DNA of 5,864 bases. Origin: Piscirickettsiaceae bacterium. GTDB taxonomy: Bacteria; Pseudomonadota; Gammaproteobacteria; Thiomicrospirales; Thiomicrospiraceae. The stretch covers positions 1 through 5,864 of the forward strand of contig JAASTL010000080.1 of assembly GCA_021767305.1 (NCBI GenBank), given 5' to 3'. Positions 1 through 5,663 of this stretch are shown here, piece after piece; the first letter of the stretch is position 1, and every line of letters begins with the position of its first letter. Both the position numbers and the translations under genes were made by a program. The notes below the pieces were generated by a model. The model was not told the origin of the DNA. It saw only the letters and a list, made by a program, of their open reading frames with translations, and searched no databases.

Positions 1-983
1 ATTGCAAGCTCCATCATGCGTTGCATATAACCAATCTCATTGTCATACCAAGCTAACACTTTGACATGAGTATCATTAACCACACGAGTCGACTGCGCAT
101 CAATTACCGAAGAACAAGTTTCCCCTTCGTAGTCCACCGAAACGAGAGGCAGTTCTTCATAACCTAAAATATCTTTTAAATAGCTTTCTGAGGCCTCTTT
201 AAATAAACCATTCACTTCCTCAACCGAAGTTGGGCGTTGCATTTCCATCACCAAATCAGTTAGTGAGGCATTCATAAATGGCACACGCACGGCAATGCCA
301 TCTAAACGACCATTTAATTCTGGAAAAATCGTACCAATCGCACTAGCAGAACCGGTTGAAGTTGGGATTAATGATTCAAAACTGGAACGCGCACGACGCC
401 AATCTTTATGCCCATGATCCACTACTTTTTGCGTATTAGTTCGATCGTGCATAGTGGTGATAGAGCCATGTGAGATACCAATTTTTTCATGCAACACTTT
501 AATCACGGGAGCAATACAGTTGGTGGTACATGATGCCGCGGTAATCAATTTATCTTCACCGGCCACAAAAATATCGTCATTGATCCCCATAACAATATTT
601 TTAACGCCCTCTTTGAAAGGTGCTGCCACTATGACCTGTTTTACACCCTGATCAAAGTAAGGCTGAACCTGTTCGCGAGTGCGAAATGCGCCTGTACATT
701 CGAGCACAATATCAACCTCTAAGCCACCCCAATCAAAATCTTGAATGGCTTTACAAGAACTATAGCCAATGGATTGCCCATCAATCACAATCTGACCATT
801 TTCTGCGGTGGCTTTATGTTGCCAGCGCCCATGTGCAGAGTCAAAATTCAAAAGATGCGCAGAGCCCGCTGCATCGGTGGCAATTTCATTGATATGAACA
901 AACTCAATGCCTTGCCAAGCAAATGCCTGACGTAATCCCAAACGTCCCATGCGTCCAAATCCATTAATTGCAACACGAATCAT
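1..983 (-). CDS. ArsJ-associated glyceraldehyde-3-phosphate dehydrogenase (C-terminus cut by window edge)
   Basis: This is an NAD-dependent GAPDH, and 327 codons are visible of a family length near 335. The N-terminus has the Rossmann motif NGFGRMGR (residues 7-14). The catalytic cysteine is in SCTTNC (Cys152), the catalytic histidine is in TTMHDRTN (His179), and the C-terminal WYDNEIGY block is near residues 312-319. Features such as INE after the second strand and NFDSAHGRW resemble the GAPDH branch encoded beside arsJ rather than the glycolytic enzyme. In that pathway (established knowledge) GAPDH uses arsenate in place of phosphate to form 1-arseno-3-phosphoglycerate, which ArsJ exports. 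The gene is divergent from arsR, which supports this role. Translation starts at the ATG at 983-981, with a strong AAGGGGG ribosome site (994-988). The ArsJ link is inferred, because arsJ would lie off the left edge. A housekeeping GAPDH is the alternative. Confidence 0.9.
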   Translation of the reverse strand, partial: MIRVAINGFGRMGRLGLRQAFAWQGIEFVHINEIATDAAGSAHLLNFDSAHGRWQHKATAENGQIVIDGQSIGYSSCKAIQDFDWGGLEVDIVLECTGAFRTREQVQPYFDQGVKQVIVAAPFKEGVKNIVMGINDDIFVAGEDKLITAASCTTNCIAPVIKVLHEKIGISHGSITTMHDRTNTQKVVDHGHKDWRRARSSFESLIPTSTGSASAIGTIFPELNGRLDGIAVRVPFMNASLTDLVMEMQRPTSVEEVNGLFKEASESYLKDILGYEELPLVSVDYEGETCSSVIDAQSTRVVNDTHVKVLAWYDNEIGYMQRMMELA

Positions 984-1016
984 TTTGCCCCCTTATAATC
1001 TATTACTATCAAAAAC

Positions 1017-1044
1017 AATTTAATTATTTCAGCTAATTTGTCGA
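1017..1044 (-). promoter_or_regulatory. candidate promoter of the GAPDH gene
   Basis: Reading the minus strand, TCGACA (1044-1039) is a 5/6 match to the sigma-70 -35 box. TAAATT (1022-1017) is a 4/6 match to the -10 box, with a 16-bp spacer. Transcription would start near 1010, giving a short leader that contains the AAGGGGG ribosome site. The -35 box overlaps the end of the 12-bp direct repeats. A competing weak choice is TATAAA at 1077-1072, which would place the ArsR palindrome in the promoter spacer. This was judged by eye only. Confidence 0.3.
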
Positions 1045-1075
1045 CGATTTAGTCGACGATTTAGTCAACCATTTA
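1040..1075. repeat. three tandem 12-bp direct repeats in the arsR/GAPDH control region
   Basis: Two perfect copies of GTCGACGATTTA (1040-1051 and 1052-1063) are followed by a third, GTCAACCATTTA (1064-1075), with 10 of 12 matches. The array ends right beside the ArsR palindrome and abuts the candidate -35 box of the GAPDH promoter. Such phased repeats often bind a regulator, but no factor can be named. The period is 12, not the 11 of a Pho box. Confidence 0.85.
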
Positions 1076-1076
1076 T

Positions 1077-1092
1077 ATTCGCTTATACGGAT
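1077..1092. promoter_or_regulatory. putative ArsR operator, copy 1
   Basis: ATTCGCTTATACGGAT is an imperfect palindrome with ATTCG and CGGAT arms around a 6-bp AT-rich centre. It matches 14 of 16 bases of the sequence at 4134-4149 upstream of the permease operon, and the preceding TAT is also shared. Its position just upstream of the candidate arsR -10 box fits autorepression. Short AT-centred palindromes of this kind are typical of ArsR/SmtB-family operators. The assignment to this ArsR is inferred. Confidence 0.65.
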
Positions 1093-1100
1093 ATATGAAT

Positions 1101-1106
1101 TATACT
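1101..1106 (+). promoter_or_regulatory. candidate -10 box of the arsR promoter
   Basis: TATACT matches the sigma-70 -10 consensus at 5 of 6 bases, 29 bases before the arsR ATG. No good -35 box is present, and the position where it should lie (about 1078-1083) is inside the palindromic operator. A repressor bound there would therefore block polymerase. The leader would be about 23 bases with no clear Shine-Dalgarno sequence. Confidence 0.4.
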
Positions 1107-1135
1107 TAAATCAATCAAAATTCAATCACAGTTTT

Positions 1136-1504
1136 ATGACAAATATGACAGATTTAAAAGCATTAGAAGAACATGCTCAATTTCACAAGGCATTAGCAGA
1201 ACCGATACGCCTTCGCATCTTAGCCTTGCTTGGCATTAGAGAATCTCTTTGTGTTTGTGATTTAGTAACTGTACTAGATTTATCACAAAGTACGGTTTCC
1301 AGACACCTTGCTTATTTAAAAAACCAAGGAATAGTTAATTCCTGGCGTGAGGGAACTTGGATGCACTACGCGTTAGATAGAAATCATCCGGCATCAGAGG
1401 TGCTTATGCCAAGTATGGAATTTTTAGGAACGCTTGAGCTTGTAAAGAGTGATCGATTAGCACTGAAGAATCATGAAACCACACCAAGACAGTGTAGTTT
1501 ATGA
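1136..1504 (+). CDS. arsR: ArsR-family metalloid-responsive transcriptional repressor
   Basis: This is a 122-residue winged-helix repressor of the ArsR/SmtB family. It binds operator DNA and is released when As(III) or Sb(III) binds cysteines. The N-terminal helix carries FHKALAEPIRLRILALL (residues 16-32). The sensing motif LCVCDL supplies Cys39 and Cys41, and the recognition helix is SQSTVSRHLAYLKNQGIV (50-67), followed by a wing with WREGTWMHY. E. coli-type ArsR has a third Cys three residues after the second (CVCDLC); here it is Val44. The C-terminus ends in QCSL, adding Cys120. The start at 1136 has no evident ribosome site; an in-frame ATG at 1145 is an alternative. The gene is divergent from GAPDH and convergent with the permease operon. 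A palindrome lies upstream of both arsR and the permease, so it probably controls both. Confidence 0.93.
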   Translation: MTNMTDLKALEEHAQFHKALAEPIRLRILALLGIRESLCVCDLVTVLDLSQSTVSRHLAYLKNQGIVNSWREGTWMHYALDRNHPASEVLMPSMEFLGTLELVKSDRLALKNHETTPRQCSL

Positions 1505-1530
1505 GAAAGGTTATAAAGCATCATTGATAC

Positions 1531-1548
1531 AAGCTAGCGCTTTCTTTT
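1531..1548 (+). terminator. weak candidate terminator after arsR
   Basis: A short stem, AAGC-TAGC-GCTT (1531-1542), is followed by TCTTTT, 27 bases past the arsR stop. The stem has only 4 bp, so this is a weak call. It lies in the 54-base gap between two converging genes, where a terminator would be expected. Confidence 0.25.
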
Positions 1549-1558
1549 GTCAGTTAAT

Positions 1559-2494
1559 TTACATTGAAGCCTCTAACTTCAAGTAAGTTCGATTCAGGTT
1601 TTGTTTATGCCAAGAATCATAGTGTTTAAGATACTTGAACTCAGACCAGTCTTTGTTTTCTGCAACAGCTGAATCAACACCTGCAAAATCTTCTGCATAT
1701 TGAGTCATGGTTGAAACCAGTTTTTTCAAATAATTTCCAGTTTCAGCATCTGCTTGTTTCCAGTCTGATACTTTTCCGTGTCCAGGCACTATAAATACAG
1801 CGGGTAATTGACGCATCTGCTGATAAGCCTCATTCCAAGTCACAGGATTAGACCATGGGTGCACACCTAACATACGGTCTAAATAAACGATATCGCCGGT
1901 AAACAAGACTTTTTGCCTTGGTAACCATAATGCACTATCACCAGAGAAGTGGGCATCGCCATAAAAATTCAATTGCATTTCAACACCACCAATAGTTAGA
2001 GAGTTTTTGGTGTTTTCTAAGACAATATCTGCAGTTTTCATAACTATATCTTTGGTTTCGGGCAACGCTTTCGCCATGCGTTCAACGACTTGGTTAAACA
2101 TCGTTTTTTGAGTTTTGACCGTGGCATGGTATGCATAGATTTTTGCCCCTTTTTTAGAAAAATAATCATTCCCCAACCAGCGATGGTCTTGGCTACCAAC
2201 ATTAATCACCGCCACAATCGGCTGATCTTTAATGCTTTTGGCCATCGCTTCAAGCTTTTGCGCACCTAAATTACCCGAGCCAGAATCTACCAACACCCAG
2301 CCCACATTAGTGTCAATAAAACCAATATTATTATTCAATCCTAAGTTTTCAGGGGTACGGTCAGTAATTGGCCCAATATAGGCATAAACACCATCGGTTA
2401 CTTTGTGCGCTTTAAAGTCCATAGCTTGAGCTGAAAATGAGGTAATGGCCAACGAGGCTGCTGCCATTAAACCTAACAATCTTCTTCTATTCAT
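1559..2494 (-). CDS. exported metallo-beta-lactamase-fold protein with an altered Zn1 site
   Basis: This 311-residue protein is the last gene of the permease operon. It starts with an export signal, NRRRLLGL then a hydrophobic stretch ending SAQA (likely cleavage after Ala24). The RRRLL pattern would also suit the twin-arginine route. The MBL fold is recognisable: VLVDSGSG (68-74), GDAHFSGDSALWLP with His182 (179-192), LFTGD with Asp201 (197-201) and VPGHG with His239 (236-240). The usual HxHxDH motif reads VGSQDH (99-104), so the first two histidines, which are Zn1 ligands, are Val99 and Ser101. Asp103, His104, Asp201 and His239, equivalent to a Zn2 site, remain. It may bind one metal or act on an unusual substrate; no reaction can be assigned. 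It sits 46 bases after the thioredoxin-like gene and has its own AAGGA ribosome site (2508-2504), 9 bases from the ATG. It resembles exported MBL-fold hydrolases of the SoxH/quinoprotein-relay type only in general layout. Confidence 0.88.
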   Translation of the reverse strand: MNRRRLLGLMAAASLAITSFSAQAMDFKAHKVTDGVYAYIGPITDRTPENLGLNNNIGFIDTNVGWVLVDSGSGNLGAQKLEAMAKSIKDQPIVAVINVGSQDHRWLGNDYFSKKGAKIYAYHATVKTQKTMFNQVVERMAKALPETKDIVMKTADIVLENTKNSLTIGGVEMQLNFYGDAHFSGDSALWLPRQKVLFTGDIVYLDRMLGVHPWSNPVTWNEAYQQMRQLPAVFIVPGHGKVSDWKQADAETGNYLKKLVSTMTQYAEDFAGVDSAVAENKDWSEFKYLKHYDSWHKQNLNRTYLKLEASM

Positions 2495-2540
2495 ATTCAG
2501 TTTTCCTTTCTAGTAAAAGCGATACTTTATGAGGACTTGC

Positions 2541-3119
2541 TCATGACAACCACTCGATAATCATTTTTTTATTAGGCATGCCGCCTGAATGAACCACTTG
2601 CTCTTTAATGACGATGCCCGGAGTGCTCATAACGCCATAAGATGCAATCTCAGCAATGTCTTCCACTTTAATAACATTCACTTCCACCCCGATTTCTTCA
2701 GCCGTCGATTCAATAAGCTTGACCGTATTCGCGCATGTCGCGCACCCTGTACCTAAGACCTTAATTTCAAATGAGGCATCAGAACAACAATTAGAAGTAG
2801 AAGCGGTTTTCTTATTGTCACAACAAGGCGCATCTACTTGAGAACCTGAACCACAACAACCTGTTTGTTGTTTTGCTTCTGTTTTAGGCTCAGTATCACA
2901 AGTGCCACTTGGGCAGCATTCACCTGTTTTAGAAAGCTTGCCTAACATTTCTGCTGGACACCAACCAGTAAAGGTCGCCTGTAACCCCATTAATGCAGGC
3001 ATCACTGCAAGCCAAAGCCAGTTAAAAGAGACCAAATCTGTTTGCCCACTGAAGTGAGCCAACACAATAGCCAATAAAATTATCAACGTCATTAGACGAA
3101 CCATTAAATTACCTTTCAC
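2541..3119 (-). CDS. membrane-anchored Cys-rich thioredoxin-like fusion protein
   Basis: This 192-residue protein has three parts. Residues 6-48 form a two-helix membrane hairpin ending in FTGWCPAEML, the hallmark of the YgaP-type transmembrane domain (DUF2892). Residues 65-115 are a Lys/Thr/Ser-rich linker with four Cys-Cys pairs (68-69, 88-89, 99-100, 111-112) plus Cys74. Residues 118-192 are a small thioredoxin-like domain of the redox-active disulfide/Thioredoxin_3 type, with GCATC (Cys126, Cys129) and the cis-Pro motif STPG (Pro167). Basic residues flanking the hairpin suggest that both ends face the cytosol. It may bind or reduce metalloids and hand them to the permease encoded just upstream; this is inferred. 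The start is the GTG at 3119, because AAGGAG (3133-3128) lies 8 bases before it. A longer in-frame GTG at 3128 would overlap that ribosome site. The gap to the permease stop is 19 bases. Confidence 0.87.
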   Translation of the reverse strand: MKGNLMVRLMTLIILLAIVLAHFSGQTDLVSFNWLWLAVMPALMGLQATFTGWCPAEMLGKLSKTGECCPSGTCDTEPKTEAKQQTGCCGSGSQVDAPCCDNKKTASTSNCCSDASFEIKVLGTGCATCANTVKLIESTAEEIGVEVNVIKVEDIAEIASYGVMSTPGIVIKEQVVHSGGMPNKKMIIEWLS

Positions 3120-3138
3120 GCGATCCACTCCTTATGAA

Positions 3139-4101
3139 TTAGGCATACAAAAAATTAAACAGGTAACCTACCAAAATAAACGCAATCACTAAAACACCGA
3201 CAAACACAGCCAAAGCTGGCCAGCGAATCACTTTACGTAAGATTAATAGTTCTGGCAGTGATAAAGCCGCAATACTCATCATTAAAGCCAGGCTCGTTCC
3301 TAAGGGAACTCCTTTACCTAGCATCGCTTCAACAACCGGAATAACACCGGTGGCATTGGAATAAAGAGGCACCCCAACTAAAACTGCGGCAGGCACATTC
3401 CACCAACTGGAAGCATCACTTAAATAAGTGGTTACCCATGCTTGGGGAACAAAACCATGAAATACGGCGCCAATCGCAATCCCAATAAACACCCAATGCC
3501 AAATACGTTTTACGATTACTTTGACTTCGTTCCAGGCAAAATCATGACGTTGAGATAAACCACCGCTATGGGCAATTTGCTCCTGCTGCCGGCGCATCTT
3601 AATATCCCAAACATATGACTCCACCCAGCGTTCCGGCTTGAACCATTCAATCACCATAGAACCAATATAGGCGACGACTATGCCTGCTAACACATAAAGC
3701 AAAGCAACCTCCCACCCCAATAAACTAATCAACAGTACAACAGCGACTTCATTAATCATCGGGCTAGCGATTAAAAAGGCAAAAGTAATCCCTAATGGAA
3801 TGCGAGCTTCAACAAAACCAATAAACAAAGGCACGGACGAACAAGAGCAAAATGGGGTGACTGAACCTAACATTATGGCCAAAGAACGTGCTTGCCACTT
3901 GGGTCGCCCCGCTACTATTTGTCGCACTCGCTCTGTAGAAACAAACGCACGTAATAGTCCCATCAAATAGATAATCACGATTAGCAGAAAAAATATTTGC
4001 AGGCTATCCATAACAAAAAACTGGACTGCAGCCCCAAGCTCGCTTTGAGAACTTAACCCCAGCAACGAAAAAGCGACGAAATTACCTATCTGTTCAAACA
4101 T
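3139..4101 (-). CDS. ArsP/DUF318-family permease
   Basis: This is a 320-residue inner-membrane permease of the DUF318 (ArsP/YraQ-like) family, with about eight membrane helices. Two related halves are separated by a charged loop at roughly residues 152-195. The first half has TPFCSCSSVPLF (82-93; Cys85 and Cys87), then IPLGITFAFLIASPMINEVA (101-120). The second half has the equivalent VPLYSNATGVIPVVEA (244-259) and GVPLGTSLALMMS (264-276). In characterised ArsP proteins the family exports trivalent organoarsenicals such as methylarsenite; other members have been linked to other metals, so the substrate here is uncertain. It is the first gene of an operon with the thioredoxin-like fusion and the exported MBL protein. 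The start has no clear ribosome site; ATG at 4101 is kept because the N-terminus fits the family. A near-copy of the arsR operator upstream implies ArsR control. Confidence 0.9.
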   Translation of the reverse strand: MFEQIGNFVAFSLLGLSSQSELGAAVQFFVMDSLQIFFLLIVIIYLMGLLRAFVSTERVRQIVAGRPKWQARSLAIMLGSVTPFCSCSSVPLFIGFVEARIPLGITFAFLIASPMINEVAVVLLISLLGWEVALLYVLAGIVVAYIGSMVIEWFKPERWVESYVWDIKMRRQQEQIAHSGGLSQRHDFAWNEVKVIVKRIWHWVFIGIAIGAVFHGFVPQAWVTTYLSDASSWWNVPAAVLVGVPLYSNATGVIPVVEAMLGKGVPLGTSLALMMSIAALSLPELLILRKVIRWPALAVFVGVLVIAFILVGYLFNFLYA

Positions 4102-4128
4102 AAGATGCCATTTTAAAAAATAAAAATT

Positions 4129-4134
4129 ATTATA
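4129..4134 (-). promoter_or_regulatory. -10 box of the permease operon promoter
   Basis: The minus strand has a perfect TATAAT (4134-4129), 27 bases before the permease ATG. Its first base is the outer base of the operator palindrome, so a bound repressor would cover the -10 edge and the spacer. The -35 position (about 4157-4152, TTTAAT) is AT-rich and matches the consensus poorly. Confidence 0.55.
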
Positions 4135-4149
4135 TCCGCATATACGGAT
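4134..4149. promoter_or_regulatory. putative ArsR operator, copy 2
   Basis: ATCCGCATATACGGAT has perfect ATCCG/CGGAT arms around an almost symmetric centre. It differs from copy 1 at only two of 16 positions, one of which improves the symmetry. It fills the spacer of the permease promoter. This supports joint ArsR regulation of the operon and of arsR. Confidence 0.7.
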
Positions 4150-4160
4150 TAATTAAAATA

Positions 4161-4399
4161 TTTTCACATTGCAGATTCATTTTTAGCGAAAAATAAAATT
4201 TAAAAAAGCGTGCTTACAGAAGAAATTGGAATGGGATTTGGAAGAATAATTAGAATGAAAAGTATGTTTAAAGGTTGCAGAAAACTAAGATATGAAGAAT
4301 TTGGTATGAAGTATTTGGCATATTACTAGAGCAACAGGAATTCAGTTGTTTGCATTATTTGTTAGTATCTTTAATAAAGGATCAGACTGCTTCTGACCT
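4161..4399. other. AT-rich intergenic stretch with no supported gene
   Basis: This gap lies between the divergent permease and lipoprotein genes. Apart from the operator and promoter at its left end, I see no gene. A small plus-strand frame (ATG at 4231, stop at 4329, 32 codons; possible GTG extension to 4210) has no ribosome site and no recognisable motif. No convincing lipoprotein promoter stands out. Confidence 0.4.
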
Positions 4400-4429
4400 A
4401 TGAGACATGCAAAAAAGGATAGAGATGCT

Positions 4430-5500
4430 ATGAGCAAAGCCTGGATAAAATTCATCACATTGGGAATTTCTACCCTGCTTCTGAGTAGCTGCTCCAATAC
4501 TGAAGTCAACCCACGGAGCAGTTCCTCTTTTTATAAAGATAGTGTCTTTGAAAGTAAAATGGACGGTCAAAATATCGGCTTCACCGAAACCGTGAAAATC
4601 ATCTGGGAACTTTTTGTTACCGATAACATTGTAACCGAACCTAAAAAAGGTGAAATACCCGTTAACCTTTTGACCACGCAAGAACTCATTGAGATGCCTG
4701 ATAATAGTGTGGTTCGGTTTGCACACTCAACATTGCTATATAAACTGGATGGGCGTTTAATTTTAACCGACCCGGTATTTTCAAAAAGAGCTTCTCCAGT
4801 CGCATTTTTTGGCCCAAAACGTTTTCACGAGCTGCCCCTTGCTTTAGAGCAGCTACCTAAAATAGATATCCTTATCCTCTCGCATAACCATTATGATCAT
4901 TTTGATGAGACCACGCTAAAAGCCATGCAAACACGCATCGGCCATGTTTATACCACTATTGGCATTAAAGCCATGCTATTGGACTTAGGTTATCAAGACA
5001 ATCAAGTAACCGAACTCGATTGGTGGGAAGGCGCTAAAAGTAAATCTATTGAAATCGTAGCCACTCCAGCACAACATTTTTCTGGACGTGGCGTATTTGA
5101 CCGTAATAAAACACTATGGGCTTCCTGGGTAATTAAAAGCGGTAACTCAAATCTATTTTTTGGTGCAGACAGCGGTTACTTCGATGGGTTTAAAAAAATA
5201 GGCGAACAGTTTGGTCCTTTTGATATGACCTTCCTAGAAAACGGCGCTTATAACGAACGCTGGCGTGCCATACATATGATGCCTGAGGAGGCAGTTCAAG
5301 CGCATAAAGACCTAAATGGCGAATGGCTTTTCCCTATACATAATGGCAGTTTTAAGTTAGCAATGCACCCATGGAAAGAGCCGTTTCAAAGGATTGAAGC
5401 ATCAGCGTTAACAAATAATGTAAGCATCATTACACCCAAATTTGGCGAAATCATTTCTATCGAAAACCCAGAAACTAAAACACCCAACTGGTGGAAATAG
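4430..5500 (+). CDS. NAPE-PLD/UlaG-like metallo-hydrolase lipoprotein
   Basis: This is a 356-residue MBL-superfamily protein of the Lactamase_B_2 type, similar in layout to N-acyl-phosphatidylethanolamine phospholipase D and bacterial RomA-like proteins. It begins with a lipoprotein signal ending LLLSSC, with lipobox Cys21. The following Ser-Asn does not look like an inner-membrane retention signal, so an outer-membrane periplasmic location is likely. Metal ligands are complete: SHNHYDHFD (His152, His154, Asp156, His157), TPAQHFSGRG (His216), FFGADSGYFDG (Asp247) and PIHNGSF (His304). Other NAPE-PLD-like landmarks are FDRNKTLWASW and GPFDMTFLENGAY. The substrate is unknown; a phosphodiester or lactone is plausible from the family. 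I chose the ATG at 4430 because AAGGA (4415-4419) lies 10 bases before it and the signal peptide begins there; the in-frame ATG at 4400 lacks a ribosome site. It is on the opposite strand to the permease operon, with no operator copy, so any arsenic link is unproven. Confidence 0.9.
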   Translation: MSKAWIKFITLGISTLLLSSCSNTEVNPRSSSSFYKDSVFESKMDGQNIGFTETVKIIWELFVTDNIVTEPKKGEIPVNLLTTQELIEMPDNSVVRFAHSTLLYKLDGRLILTDPVFSKRASPVAFFGPKRFHELPLALEQLPKIDILILSHNHYDHFDETTLKAMQTRIGHVYTTIGIKAMLLDLGYQDNQVTELDWWEGAKSKSIEIVATPAQHFSGRGVFDRNKTLWASWVIKSGNSNLFFGADSGYFDGFKKIGEQFGPFDMTFLENGAYNERWRAIHMMPEEAVQAHKDLNGEWLFPIHNGSFKLAMHPWKEPFQRIEASALTNNVSIITPKFGEIISIENPETKTPNWWK

Positions 5501-5520
5501 AGAATAGTAAAAAGTATTTA

Positions 5521-5570
5521 ACTTGGAATAAAGATGGTGCCCAGGGCCGTCACAGGAAGTTTTTTATTTT
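5521..5570 (+). terminator. candidate rho-independent terminator after the lipoprotein gene
   Basis: Starting 21 bases past the stop is a GC-rich imperfect hairpin, TGGTGCC-CAG-GGCCGTCA (5535-5552), with a bulge and two G-U pairs. An outer ACTT/AAGT pairing (5521-5524 with 5557-5560) is followed by TTTTTATTTT. The inner stem is several bases from the T-run, so the call is moderate at best. Confidence 0.35.
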
Positions 5571-5579
5571 CAATTACTT

Positions 5580-5597
5580 AGAAAACCTAAGTTTTCT
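5580..5597. repeat. perfect 7-bp inverted repeat
   Basis: AGAAAAC and GTTTTCT flank a 4-base CTAA loop. It lies between the lipoprotein and the converging partial gene at the right edge. There is no T-run on either strand right after it, so it is not a classic terminator. It could help end transcription or be chance in AT-rich DNA. Confidence 0.4.
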
Positions 5598-5663
5598 CAG
5601 TTACCATTTTGTGTACCAATAAGCGAAATAAAGAAGCTTAGCTACAACTGATTGTCTAAATCA

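Noticed and set aside
454..935. Three plus-strand open frames (454-651, 686-892, 741-935)
   Set aside because: They lie antisense to the GAPDH gene, whose catalytic motifs are clear throughout, and they show no motif or ribosome site of their own.
1040..1075. Pho box reading of the direct repeats
   Set aside because: The period is 12 bp rather than 11 and the core does not match the CTGTCAT consensus.
1040..1075. CRISPR or plasmid iteron reading of the direct repeats
   Set aside because: The repeats are contiguous with no spacers, too short for CRISPR, and there is no replication gene nearby.
1559..2494. Persulfide dioxygenase (ETHE1-like) assignment for the exported MBL protein
   Set aside because: Those enzymes need the HxH metal histidines, which are Val99 and Ser101 here, and they usually lack a signal peptide of this kind.
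2656..2841. Plus-strand 61-codon frame
   Set aside because: It is antisense to the thioredoxin-like and Cys-rich region of the fusion gene and has no support of its own.
4210..4329. Small plus-strand frame in the intergenic gap, up to 39 codons from GTG
   Set aside because: No ribosome site, no recognisable motif and AT-driven composition; no evidence that it is translated.
4382..4726. Minus-strand 114-codon frame
   Set aside because: It overlaps the N-terminus of the lipoprotein gene, where the signal peptide and ribosome site support the plus strand.
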